Part shown: one piece after another, positions 1 to 5,904 of the stretch
How the letters are laid out: every line of letters begins with the position of its first letter
How positions within the stretch are numbered: the stretch's first letter is position 1
From: Rhodocyclaceae bacterium
GTDB lineage: Bacteria > Pseudomonadota > Gammaproteobacteria > Burkholderiales > Rhodocyclaceae
Length of the DNA: 6,284 nucleotides
Direction: 5' to 3'
NCBI GenBank assembly: GCA_018262875.1
Contig: JADFDL010000103.1
Span: 1 to 6,284 of the forward strand
Made by a program: the position numbers and the translations under genes
The notes under the pieces: model-generated
Told to the model about the DNA's origin: nothing
Database searches by the model: none
Seen by the model: only the letters and a program-made list of their open reading frames with translations

Positions 1-582
1 GCCGGGCGCAATCGTGTCGACGTCGGCAAAGTAGGCCAGCGCCGCCGCCAGCAGATTGCCGTGGGTAAGCATCACCCCCTTCGGCTGGCCGGTGGTACCG
101 CTGGTGTAGAACAGCCAGGCAAGGTCGGACGGCTCCGTCTCGGCCGGCGCGAGCGGCGCGTGCCCCAGCAGGGCGGCGTAATCGGCGCCGGCCACGTCGA
201 TCGCCTGTTGCAGGGCGGGCGCTTTCGCCTGTGCGGAGGCCACGCCCGCTGCCAGGCCGGACGTGACGAAACAGGCGCCGGCAGCGGTGTCCTGGAAGAT
301 GAATTCCAGCTCGCGCGGATGCAGTTTGGCATTGACCGGCACCGCGCACAGTCCGGCCTGCCAGCAGGCGAAAAGCAATTCGGCGTACTGCGGGCAGTTC
401 TGCATCACCAGCGCCACGCGCTGTCCCGGCAGCAGGCCGAGCCCCTCGCGCAGGCCGCCAGCCAGCCGCGCCACGCGCCCGGCCAGGGCGGCGTAATCGT
501 GCAGGACGCGGGGCCCGAGCGCCAGCGCCGGCTGGCTGGGGAAAGCCTGGGCGCTGCGGCTGAGCAGCAGGGCGAGGTTCAT
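1..582 (-). CDS. AMP-dependent acyl-CoA synthetase/ligase, N-terminal part (gene runs off the left edge)
   Basis: This is the first 194 residues of an ANL-superfamily adenylating enzyme, which activates a carboxylic acid with ATP to an acyl-AMP and then transfers it to CoA in the cytoplasm. The reading frame is open to base 1 and begins MNLALLLSRSAQAFPSQPAL. The family's P-loop-like motif is at residues 159-174 (YTSGTTGQPKGVMLTH). The segment around residues 50-90 (GQRVALVMQNCPQYAELLFA, then AVPVNAKLHPRE) is typical of the N-terminal subdomain of fatty-acyl and aryl-CoA ligases. Family members usually have 500-560 residues, so about a third is visible. The ATG at 582 has an AGGGGG Shine-Dalgarno 6 bases upstream (positions 589-594 on this strand). 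It diverges from the TPR lipoprotein gene across 61 bp. The acyl specificity (medium-chain, long-chain, aromatic or malonyl) cannot be read from this part. The family call is firm. Confidence 0.93.
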   Translation of the reverse strand, partial: MNLALLLSRSAQAFPSQPALALGPRVLHDYAALAGRVARLAGGLREGLGLLPGQRVALVMQNCPQYAELLFACWQAGLCAVPVNAKLHPRELEFIFQDTAAGACFVTSGLAAGVASAQAKAPALQQAIDVAGADYAALLGHAPLAPAETEPSDLAWLFYTSGTTGQPKGVMLTHGNLLAAALAYFADVDTIAPG

Positions 583-643
583 GGTGTGCCCCCTAAACGA
601 GTTGGCGTATATTGTTGCCCATCCCGACCGAGAGGAGAAATCC
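583..643. promoter_or_regulatory. Divergent 61-bp spacer carrying both ribosome binding sites and a possible -10 box
   Basis: This short region must hold the start signals of both the acyl-CoA synthetase gene (leftward) and the TPR lipoprotein gene (rightward). The rightward ribosome binding site is GAGGAG at 632-637, 6 bases before the ATG at 644. The leftward one is at 589-594. TATATT at 608-613 is a plausible rightward -10 box, but the hexamer 17 bp upstream (TGTGCC) is a poor -35, so the promoter is only a guess. Any polymerase bound here would cover both starts, so the two genes may compete or be controlled together. Confidence 0.4.
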
Positions 644-1423
644 ATGACCACGAAATGGACTGCCCTGCGCGCCCGGCTTGCCCTCGTCCTGCTGGCGACG
701 ACCTTTCTCGCCGCCTGCGCCGGACTGACTTTGCAGAGCGAGATCGACGGCCTGATGAAGGAAGGCCAGCAACTCTACTCGGAAAAGAAGTATGACCAGG
801 CGGTCGACAAGTTCGTGATCGTCATCGGCAAGGACCCCACTTATTGGCAAGCCTACCTGTGGGCGGCGCGTTCGTTCATCGCCAAGGGCAGTTGGAGCGA
901 CGCCATTGCCAACGGCAAGAAAGCCTTCGAACTGGCCCCCAAGGACAAAGAGGTGCTGCCGGTATTTGCCCAGGCCCTGTTCGGCGGCGGCGCGGACGCC
1001 CTGAAGAACGGCCGCTATGCCGAGTCGGTCAATCTCTTCGTCGAGTACCTCAAGCTGGAGCCCGGCAACAGCAAGGCCTGGCTCAACGTCGGCAAGGCCT
1101 ATCTCGGCCAGAAGGATTTCCGCCAGGCGCTCGGCGCCTTCGCCCAGGGCCTCGCCAGCGGCGGCGGTGCGGAGCGTCAGGATCTGATCCGCGAACTGCT
1201 CGACGGCGGCGTGCAGGCCTTCTCCAGCGGCAAGTACCGCGAGTCGATCGACCTGCTCAAGGAGTTCCTCAAGTACGACTCGAAAAACCTGCAGGCCTAC
1301 GTGAATATCGCCAAGGCCTACTGGGAATCCGGCGACAGGGGCAAGGCGCTGGATGCCTTCAAGGAAGTCCTGAAGCTCGATCCGCGCCAGGAGGAGGCGC
1401 TGCGCTACATGCTGCGGCGCTGA
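644..1423 (+). CDS. TPR-repeat lipoprotein
   Basis: The product has 259 residues. The N-terminus has basic residues (Lys4, Arg9, Arg11), a hydrophobic stretch at 12-22 and a lipobox ending at Cys25 (FLAAC), so it should be a lipid-anchored envelope protein. Ala at +2 after the Cys favours Lol sorting to the outer membrane. The mature part is almost wholly tetratricopeptide helices. About six repeats can be discerned, near residues 38-64, 71-99, 113-140, 145-170, 187-211 and 218-247, with recurrent W/Y, A, G, Y, A and P positions (for example KYDQAVDKF, KALDAFKEVLKLDP). TPRs are protein-binding scaffolds; the partner is unknown. I chose the ATG at 644 because GAGGAG lies 6 bases upstream and the signal peptide follows directly. 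An in-frame ATG at 581 would add 21 residues, overlap the divergent gene and bury the signal sequence. The gene faces the M48 protease gene with a single base between stop codons. No enzymatic motif is visible. Confidence 0.9.
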   Translation: MTTKWTALRARLALVLLATTFLAACAGLTLQSEIDGLMKEGQQLYSEKKYDQAVDKFVIVIGKDPTYWQAYLWAARSFIAKGSWSDAIANGKKAFELAPKDKEVLPVFAQALFGGGADALKNGRYAESVNLFVEYLKLEPGNSKAWLNVGKAYLGQKDFRQALGAFAQGLASGGGAERQDLIRELLDGGVQAFSSGKYRESIDLLKEFLKYDSKNLQAYVNIAKAYWESGDRGKALDAFKEVLKLDPRQEEALRYMLRR

Positions 1424-1424
1424 C

Positions 1425-2909
1425 TCACTCCACCACTTTCACCAACTGTCCGGGCGGCGGCTCGCCGCCCGCATAGGCGCCGTTGATCAGGCGCAACTGC
1501 GGCTCGGCGTTGCCGGGCAGCGGCGACTGCCGCGCGAACTGCGCAAAACCGCCGCGCGGGTAGGCCACCGTCCGCAGCACCCACGGGCGCGCCGCGGCGA
1601 CGTCCGCGCCGGCCAGGGCGCGAAACGAAGCCTCCGCTTCCCGCAGCTTGCCGCGGGCGCGCTGCAGGGCCTGCGCATCCCTGGCGCCATAGAACAGCAG
1701 GAAATGCCGGCTGGCCGGGCCGGTTGCCACGGTGGCTTCGATCGCCTGCGCCTGGCCCTGCCGGTTGCGGGCGATGCCGGCGAAATGGGTCGCCGGGAAG
1801 CTGCCCAGCGCCAGCCGCTCGGTGCGGCCCTGCTCCAGCCTGAAGACGTTGCGAATGATTTCGTCGTGCGAATTGCCGGCCTTCGGCGGCAGCACCTGCA
1901 CGATCAGGCCGGCATCGCCGGCGGCATTCACCAGCGCCACGGCCTCCCCGGAATTCTGCACCCGCCAGCCTTCCGGCGCGGTCAGCGCGATGCCCAGCGG
2001 CTCGTGGTAAAAATGCCGCCCGCGCGTGACGCCCTGCTCGCGGCTTTCGCCGAAGGTCATGCCGTTGATGGCCTGCAGATAGCGGGCGCGGCCCTCTTCG
2101 GCGTACTTGCCCTTGTACTGCGCGGAAACCTGGACAATGTCCTGCAGCCGCTTGTCGTTGCTCGGGTGCGAGGCCAGCCAGCCGGCCTGGGCCGGCGGGT
2201 TGCGGCCTTCGGCGCGCGCCGTGTCGGCGGCGAACTGCTCCTGGCTTTTCAGCACGCGGATCACGTCCACCATGTTCTTCGGGTCGTAGTTGATGCGCGC
2301 CAGGTACTCGGCGCCGAGCTTGTCCGCCTGCGACTCCTGATCGCGGCTGTAGGAGGCGATGTAGCCGGCGGCCACGCCCTGGGACATCGTGCTGGCGATG
2401 TCGGTGGCGCCGCTCACCCCCTTGACCTCCAGCACCGCGCCGAGAATGGTCGCGGCGAGCACCCCGAGGCCCGCCGTCTGCTGGCGCGTGGCGCGCTGCG
2501 CGCCGTGGCGGGCGGTGACGTGGCCGATCTCGTGGCCGATCACCCCGGCCAGATCGGCCTCGCTTTCCATGTAGGCCATCAGGCCGCGCGTCACGTAGAC
2601 ATAGCCGCCGGGCAGGGCGAAGGCGTTGATCTCGGGGCTATCCAGCACCGTGAAATGCCATTCCAGGTTCTTGCGGTGGGACTGCTTCGCCAGCCGCTGG
2701 CCCAGCTCGTTCACATACGCCTGCAAGCGCGGGTTGGCATAGACGCCGTATTCCTGCAGCACTTCCTCATGCGCCTTGCGGCCTTCGGCAATCTCGCTGC
2801 GCTCGTCCATCACCGTGCGTTCCTGCTGGCCCGTCACCGGATTCGTCACGGTGGCGCAGCCGGCCAGCAGAACGGAAACAAGAGTAATCAGCAGAAATCT
2901 GTTGTGCAT
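1425..2909 (-). CDS. M48-family zinc metalloprotease, lipoprotein
   Basis: The product has 494 residues and is an envelope peptidase that probably acts in periplasmic or outer-membrane protein quality control, as M48 relatives BepA and LoiP do in E. coli. The signal peptide ends in lipobox LLAGC (Cys18), with Ala at +2 suggesting the outer membrane. The zinc site is HEIGH at 126-130 (ligands His126 and His130, catalytic Glu127). Glu192 in RDQESQAD is the likely third ligand. SHPSNDKRL at 248-256 is another M48 hallmark. No TPR array follows the catalytic domain, unlike BepA. Residues about 295-435 form a separate uncharacterised domain, and about 443-494 (ending LINGAYAGGEPPPGQLVKVV) resemble the LysM-like tail seen in some putative Zn-dependent proteases. 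The ATG at 2909 has GAGGAGA 6 bases upstream and begins the signal peptide. An in-frame ATG at 3050 would put 47 non-secretory residues ahead of it. The family is certain; the substrate is unknown. Confidence 0.94.
   Translation of the reverse strand: MHNRFLLITLVSVLLAGCATVTNPVTGQQERTVMDERSEIAEGRKAHEEVLQEYGVYANPRLQAYVNELGQRLAKQSHRKNLEWHFTVLDSPEINAFALPGGYVYVTRGLMAYMESEADLAGVIGHEIGHVTARHGAQRATRQQTAGLGVLAATILGAVLEVKGVSGATDIASTMSQGVAAGYIASYSRDQESQADKLGAEYLARINYDPKNMVDVIRVLKSQEQFAADTARAEGRNPPAQAGWLASHPSNDKRLQDIVQVSAQYKGKYAEEGRARYLQAINGMTFGESREQGVTRGRHFYHEPLGIALTAPEGWRVQNSGEAVALVNAAGDAGLIVQVLPPKAGNSHDEIIRNVFRLEQGRTERLALGSFPATHFAGIARNRQGQAQAIEATVATGPASRHFLLFYGARDAQALQRARGKLREAEASFRALAGADVAAARPWVLRTVAYPRGGFAQFARQSPLPGNAEPQLRLINGAYAGGEPPPGQLVKVVE
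1451..1471. other. GC-rich 9-bp hairpin at the convergent gene junction
   Basis: CGGGCGGCG at 1451-1459 pairs perfectly with CGCCGCCCG at 1463-1471 around a three-base loop. It lies 28 bases beyond the stop of the TPR lipoprotein gene and inside the last codons of the M48 protease gene. No T-run follows on either strand, so it is not a standard intrinsic terminator. It could stabilise the 3' end of the rightward transcript or slow polymerase. It could also be a by-product of the Gly-Gly-Glu-Pro-Pro-Pro-Gly codons it encodes in the protease. Confidence 0.4.
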
Positions 2910-2962
2910 TGCGTGTCTCCTCAGTCGGGCGGACGGCGGGGCGCGGCCCTCGCATTCACTGG

Positions 2963-2968
2963 ATTCTA
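2963..2968 (-). promoter_or_regulatory. Possible -10 box for the M48 protease gene
   Basis: On the minus strand this reads TAGAAT, five of six matches to TATAAT. It lies in the 190-bp divergent spacer (2910-3099), about 55 bases upstream of the protease start codon. No good -35 is found at 16-18 bp upstream, so this is tentative. For the rightward lipoprotein gene in the same spacer there is a TTGAAC at 2996-3001 but no matching -10, and I could not place its promoter. Confidence 0.3.
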
Positions 2969-3099
2969 AACGCCACGCAGTCTGGCCGGGAGATTTTGAA
3001 CCCGCTAGGGATATCGCACACCGCATGATAAGGTGTGGCTCCCTATCCAAATATCATCAGCCGGGCGGGCAGGCTCACTCGCCATGAACAGGAGACATC

Positions 3100-3954
3100 A
3101 TGGCAAACGGAAAACAGGCCGGACGTCGCGTGCGGGGATTTTTGTGCATTCCGGCGATGGTTGCTTCGATGCTGTTGCTGCAGGCCTGCAATGACACCAG
3201 CACGGTTTTCACCATCAGCAAAATCGAACTGGGCAACACCGAGCGCCTTGCCAACCCCATTTGCGATTCGCGGGATCCGCAGGTTCAGCCGTCCTGCACC
3301 CCGGAGCTGTACCAATCCCTGCTGTATGCCCCCTTGGACAAGGTATCCCTGATCAACATCTTTGGCGTGGGCACCTGCAGCGAAGTGGTCGTCGATTTCG
3401 GCGATGGCACGCCCAGGGAAACGCACCAGAACGTAACGTTTCGCGGCTCATGGCAACGGACACACACCTACAGCGGCTGGCCCGGCCACAAGCTGATCCG
3501 CGTCACCGGATGCGGGATCGAGAGAACCCGGCAGGTTTTGGTCGGGCACATCCCGGACGGAAGGGCCACTTATGTGCTGGGCTTTACGCCGAACACCTCT
3601 GTATGCAACTTCATCACGAGCCCGAGCAGTCCGCCGCCGCTGCGCAAAGGGACTGTCGTGCGCATTGAAACCGACGGAAGCAAGATCAAGTACGGCCTGC
3701 CCGAATTCGATGCCAGCGGGGATGCCTCGCAAGTCACGCCGTCGGATTACCCCTTCCCGGGGCACAAGGTGTTTTCCCTCGTCTATCGAGTGGGAACCGC
3801 CCCGCCGGTTCAGGGCGAAGCCGGCCCGGTGGTGTTCAGGGTCGCCCAGACCGCGCCCCTGGAAATCTGCGTCAACGACCACGCCAGACTGCTCGGCGAC
3901 AACAGGGGAAAGATTCGCCTGGAAATAACGGTCAATGAAAGCAGCGCCGAATGA
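3100..3954 (+). CDS. Putative lipoprotein with PKD-like and PA-IL (LecA-like) domains
   Basis: The product has 284 residues. A basic N-terminus and hydrophobic stretch end in LLLQAC, a lipobox with Cys30; Gln at -2 is less usual. Residues about 80-150 look like a PKD-type beta-sandwich, with DFGDG at 99-103 and HTYSGWPGH at 122-130 followed by a short strand. Residues about 182-284 resemble the PA-IL/LecA-like fold: GTVVRIETDGSKIKYG at 184-199, YPFPGHKVFSLVYRVG at 217-232 and the terminal CVNDHARLLGDNRGKIRLEI at 257-276. Asp260, Asp267 and Asn268 match the spacing of calcium ligands Asp100, Asn107 and Asn108 in PA-IL. Cysteines 55, 66, 93, 138, 169 and 257 could form disulfides. A surface or periplasmic carbohydrate-binding role is inferred, not shown. 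The ATG has AGGAG 5 bases upstream. The early part of the gene is less GC-rich than its neighbours. It is monocistronic and divergent from the M48 gene. Real gene: very likely. Domain calls: moderate. Confidence 0.8.
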   Translation: MANGKQAGRRVRGFLCIPAMVASMLLLQACNDTSTVFTISKIELGNTERLANPICDSRDPQVQPSCTPELYQSLLYAPLDKVSLINIFGVGTCSEVVVDFGDGTPRETHQNVTFRGSWQRTHTYSGWPGHKLIRVTGCGIERTRQVLVGHIPDGRATYVLGFTPNTSVCNFITSPSSPPPLRKGTVVRIETDGSKIKYGLPEFDASGDASQVTPSDYPFPGHKVFSLVYRVGTAPPVQGEAGPVVFRVAQTAPLEICVNDHARLLGDNRGKIRLEITVNESSAE

Positions 3955-3962
3955 TGCGCTTG

Positions 3963-3980
3963 CTGTCTGCCGGCAGACAG
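3963..3980. repeat. Perfect 18-bp palindrome between the lipoprotein stop and the next promoter
   Basis: CTGTCTGCCGGCAGACAG is an exact inverted repeat (two 9-base halves). It begins 9 bases after the PKD lipoprotein stop and ends 8 bases before a -35 hexamer at 3989. It could fold as a 7-bp stem with a CCGG loop and act as a 3'-end hairpin for the upstream gene, although no T-run follows. It could equally be a binding site for a dimeric regulator of the downstream small gene. The sequence does not decide between these. Confidence 0.65.
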
Positions 3981-3988
3981 GCCGGCGA

Positions 3989-4016
3989 TTGACTCGCCCC
4001 CGCGGCGGCCTACAAT
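3989..4016 (+). promoter_or_regulatory. Near-consensus sigma-70 promoter for the small four-cysteine gene
   Basis: TTGACT (3989-3994, five of six to TTGACA) and TACAAT (4011-4016, five of six to TATAAT) are separated by 16 bp. Transcription would start near 4023, giving a leader of roughly 78 bases before the ATG at 4101. This is the best promoter match in the window, and its placement implies that the small gene is expressed on its own and not from the upstream lipoprotein gene. Confidence 0.7.
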
Positions 4017-4035
4017 CCCAGGCACCCCATCTGCA

Positions 4036-4072
4036 CGGCGGCGGCCCCGCCATCGGGGCCCGCTCGCCGCCG
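4036..4072 (+). promoter_or_regulatory. Strong GC stem-loop in the 5' leader of the small four-cysteine gene
   Basis: GGCCCCG (4043-4049) pairs with CGGGGCC (4054-4060) around a CCAT loop. The adjoining CGGCGGC (4036-4042) pairs with GCCGCCG (4066-4072), leaving a five-base bulge (4061-4065) on the 3' side. That makes 14 G-C pairs within the predicted leader, ending 28 bases before the start codon and leaving the ribosome binding site free. It could stabilise the mRNA, act as a protein or RNA target, or be an attenuating structure. No known riboswitch was recognised. Confidence 0.5.
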
Positions 4073-4100
4073 CGCTTCCACCGAAAACGGGAGAACAAAA

Positions 4101-4262
4101 ATGACCCTCTGCCCCATCGCCATCGTCGCCGGCTGCCAGAAATGCCCGGCCCTCAAAATCTGCCCCCTGAAAGGCGTCCTCGGCGACTACCGGAAGCCGG
4201 AAGAGGCCAAGCCGAAGCAGTCCGACGCGAAGGCCAAGGGCGGCACAAAACGCGGCAAGTGA
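4101..4262 (+). CDS. Small four-cysteine Cys-Pro protein of unknown function (53 aa)
   Basis: I do not recognise a named family. The protein starts MTLCPIAIVAGCQKCPALKI and has cysteines at 4, 12, 15 and 21 (C-x7-C-x2-C-x5-C), all in the first 21 residues. Three of them are followed by proline (Cys4, Cys15, Cys21). Residues 31-53 form a polar tail rich in Lys, with Arg, Gly and Ala, and are probably disordered. Four close cysteines suggest binding of zinc or an iron-sulfur cluster, but neither is shown. There is no convincing signal peptide: the hydrophobic stretch 5-11 is too short. Support for a real gene is strong: GGGAG 7 bases before the ATG, a near-consensus promoter and leader upstream, GC-ending codons in frame, and a stop 10 bases short of the convergent aminotransferase stop. 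The basic tail could contact nucleic acid or an acidic partner. Confidence 0.78.
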   Translation: MTLCPIAIVAGCQKCPALKICPLKGVLGDYRKPEEAKPKQSDAKAKGGTKRGK

Positions 4263-4272
4263 GCGAGGCGGA

Positions 4273-5400
4273 CTAGAGAATACCGTCCAGCGCCATTTCG
4301 AGGTGCCGCACGGTGCGATCGATGTCGCCGAGCTTGTCCAGTCCGAACAGCCCGATGCGAAAGCTGCGGAAATCCGCCGGCTCGTCGCATTGCAGCGGCA
4401 CGCCGGCGGCGATCTGCAGGCCGGCGCCGAGGAATTTCCTGCCCGACTGCATGTCCGCGTCGTCCGTATAACTGACCACCACCCCCGGCGCCTGGAAGCC
4501 CTCCGCCGCCACGCTCGCGATGCCGCGTCCGGCGAGCAGCGCGCGCACCTTGTCCCCCAGTTCCTGCTGCTGCGCGCGCACCGTCCCGAAACCGCGGCGC
4601 TCCGTCTCTCGCATCGCGTCGCGCAGGCACACCAGCGCATCAGTCGGCAACGTCGCATGGTAGGCGTGGCCGCCGTTCTCGTAGGCCTCCATGATCTGCA
4701 GCCACTTGAGCAGATCGCAGGCGAAGCTGGTGCTGGTGGTTGCGGCGATCCTAGCCCGCGCATCCGCGCCCAGCATCACCATGGCGCAGCAGGGTGCGGC
4801 GCTCCAGCCCTTCTGCGGCGCGCTGATGAGAATGTCGACGCCCGTCGCCGCCATGTCGACCCAGATCGTGCCCGAAGCGATGCAATCCAGCACGAACAGG
4901 CCGCCGACGGCGTGCACGGCATCGGCCACGGCGCGCAGGTAGCCGTCGGGGAGGATCATCCCCGAAGCCGTCTCGACATGCGGCGCGAACACCAGGTCGG
5001 GCGCCTGCGCGCGAATCGCCGCCACCACTTCCCCGATCGGCGGCGGCGCGAACGGCGCCTGCCGGCCCTCGCCGACGCGGCGCGCCTTCAGTACCGTCGA
5101 CTCGGCGGGAATGCCGCCCATCTCGAATATCTGCGTCCAGCGGTAGCTGAACCAGCCGTTGCGGATCACCAGGCACTTGCGGCCGGTGGCGAACTGCCGC
5201 GCCACCGCCTCCATGCCGAAGGTGCCGCTGCCGGGCACCACGATCGCCGCCTCGGCGCCATAGGCGCGCTTGAGCATGGCCGAGATGTCCTTCATCACGC
5301 CCTGGAAGGACTGCGACATGTGGTTCAGCGCGCGGTCGGTATAGACCACGGAATATTCAAGCAGTCCTTCGGGATCAACATCAGGCAATAGGCCAGGCAC
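4273..5400 (-). CDS. Class V PLP-dependent aminotransferase (alanine-glyoxylate / serine-pyruvate type)
   Basis: The product has 375 residues from the chosen start and is a cytoplasmic fold-type I PLP enzyme. Visible features are the phosphate-binding loop PGSGTFGMEA (SGT at 58-60), ETASG at 143-147, the cofactor-nitrogen Asp172 in VLDCIAS, the Schiff-base Lys197 in SAPQKGWSA and the substrate-carboxylate Arg348 in SFRIGLFG. The layout matches alanine-glyoxylate, serine-glyoxylate and 2-aminoethylphosphonate transaminases; the amino donor and acceptor cannot be told from the sequence. I chose the GTG at 5400, with GGAG 6 bases upstream and conserved-looking PGLLPDVDPEGLLEYSVVYT right after it. 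An in-frame ATG at 5466 would add 22 residues, but it has no ribosome binding site and those codons have much lower third-position GC. No neighbouring gene suggests a pathway. The gene is convergent with the small four-cysteine gene (10-bp gap). The family is firm; the exact start is uncertain. Confidence 0.92.
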   Translation of the reverse strand: MPGLLPDVDPEGLLEYSVVYTDRALNHMSQSFQGVMKDISAMLKRAYGAEAAIVVPGSGTFGMEAVARQFATGRKCLVIRNGWFSYRWTQIFEMGGIPAESTVLKARRVGEGRQAPFAPPPIGEVVAAIRAQAPDLVFAPHVETASGMILPDGYLRAVADAVHAVGGLFVLDCIASGTIWVDMAATGVDILISAPQKGWSAAPCCAMVMLGADARARIAATTSTSFACDLLKWLQIMEAYENGGHAYHATLPTDALVCLRDAMRETERRGFGTVRAQQQELGDKVRALLAGRGIASVAAEGFQAPGVVVSYTDDADMQSGRKFLGAGLQIAAGVPLQCDEPADFRSFRIGLFGLDKLGDIDRTVRHLEMALDGIL

Positions 5401-5522
5401 AGTCCGCTCCGTCGATAATGAAATGAGATTACCCTGAGATGCCTGCACCGGGCCCGGCGCAGGCATTCCGGGGCGAGTGTACCGGTTTCTTCTTCAGCCA
5501 AGCGCGCGGTAATGTGCGCGTA

Positions 5523-5551
5523 TTGCAGTGCAGTGCCCCACCCACTAGACT
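5523..5551 (+). promoter_or_regulatory. Candidate promoter for the DUF2442 gene
   Basis: TTGCAG (5523-5528) and TAGACT (5546-5551) are spaced by 17 bp in the divergent region between the aminotransferase and the DUF2442 gene. The start codon is 42 bases beyond the -10. The hexamers match consensus at three and four positions of six, so this is only a moderate candidate. The rest of 5401-5593 shows no other clear signal. Confidence 0.4.
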
Positions 5552-5593
5552 TCATGTCATGCCAACCGTATTGCGAGCGCATGGAGAAATGGC

Positions 5594-5836
5594 ATGAGCA
5601 CTTTGGCAATCAAGTTCGATCCGCACGCGGTGGACGTCATGTTCGCCAACGACGCGCTGCATTTCGTGCTGGCCGACGGCCGTGAAATCTCCGCGCCGCT
5701 GGAGTGGTTCCCCCGCCTGCGCGACGCCTCCGAGGCACAGCGGCGCAACTGGCGCCTGATCGGTAAAGGCGTCGGCGTGCACTGGCCCGAGATCGACGAG
5801 GACATTGCAGTCAATACATTGATGCGGGGCCAGTAA
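5594..5836 (+). CDS. DUF2442 domain-containing protein
   Basis: This 80-residue cytoplasmic protein matches the DUF2442 family along its whole length: an N-terminal sheet region (residues 4-34), the PLEWFPRL motif at 35-42 and the RNWRLIGKGVGVHWPEIDED block at 51-70, typical of the family's conserved 'WPxIDEDI' end. The biochemical role is unknown. Many family members sit next to a DUF4160 gene in proposed toxin-antitoxin pairs, where DUF2442 is the presumed antitoxin. Here no DUF4160 partner precedes it, and a terminator follows directly, so it is a solitary copy. The ATG has GGAGA 7 bases upstream. An overlapping ATG at 5589 reads straight into a stop. Confidence 0.9.
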   Translation: MSTLAIKFDPHAVDVMFANDALHFVLADGREISAPLEWFPRLRDASEAQRRNWRLIGKGVGVHWPEIDEDIAVNTLMRGQ

Positions 5837-5855
5837 GCGGGGCTCGACAAGAAGG

Positions 5856-5878
5856 AGGCCGCGCACGCGGCCTTTTTT
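5856..5878 (+). terminator. Rho-independent terminator after the DUF2442 gene
   Basis: GGCCGC (5857-5862) pairs with GCGGCC (5867-5872) around a GCAC loop, extended by an A-T pair at the base (5856/5873) and followed by six T (5873-5878). It lies 19 bases after the DUF2442 stop. It is a textbook intrinsic terminator and separates that gene from the lower-GC DNA that follows. Confidence 0.92.
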
Positions 5879-5904
5879 ATTCTCGGGAGCAATGAGGCTC
5901 TGAA

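Noticed and set aside
61..795. A 244-codon plus-strand ORF over the left end
   Set aside because: It is antisense to the acyl-CoA synthetase and out of frame with the TPR lipoprotein; both real genes have diagnostic motifs.
1704..2969. A 421-codon plus-strand ORF opposite the M48 protease gene
   Set aside because: It lies antisense to a clear protease gene. Its translation is rich in Arg, Ala, Gly, His and Val without recognisable motifs, as expected of a shadow frame in GC-rich DNA.
2910..3050. Upstream extension of the M48 protease to the ATG at 3050
   Set aside because: It would place 47 hydrophilic residues before an intact lipoprotein signal peptide. The ATG at 2909 has a strong GAGGAGA ribosome binding site.
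3025..3057. ATGATA...TATCAT inverted repeat upstream of the PKD lipoprotein
   Set aside because: The arms are only six bases with a 21-base gap and no further pairing, which is easily chance.
3963..3980. The CTGT...ACAG palindrome as a LexA (SOS) box
   Set aside because: The E. coli LexA site is CTG-N10-CAG. Here the spacing is CTG-N12-CAG with a GC-rich centre, so it does not fit.
3810..4763. A 317-codon minus-strand ORF spanning three other genes
   Set aside because: It overlaps the lipoprotein end, the four-cysteine gene and the aminotransferase in the wrong frame. The sequence is low in complexity and very Arg/Ala/Ser-rich.
4303..5391. A 362-codon plus-strand ORF opposite the aminotransferase
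   Set aside because: It is antisense to a gene with all the class V aminotransferase motifs. Its composition (Arg/His/Ala-rich, no domain) is that of a shadow.
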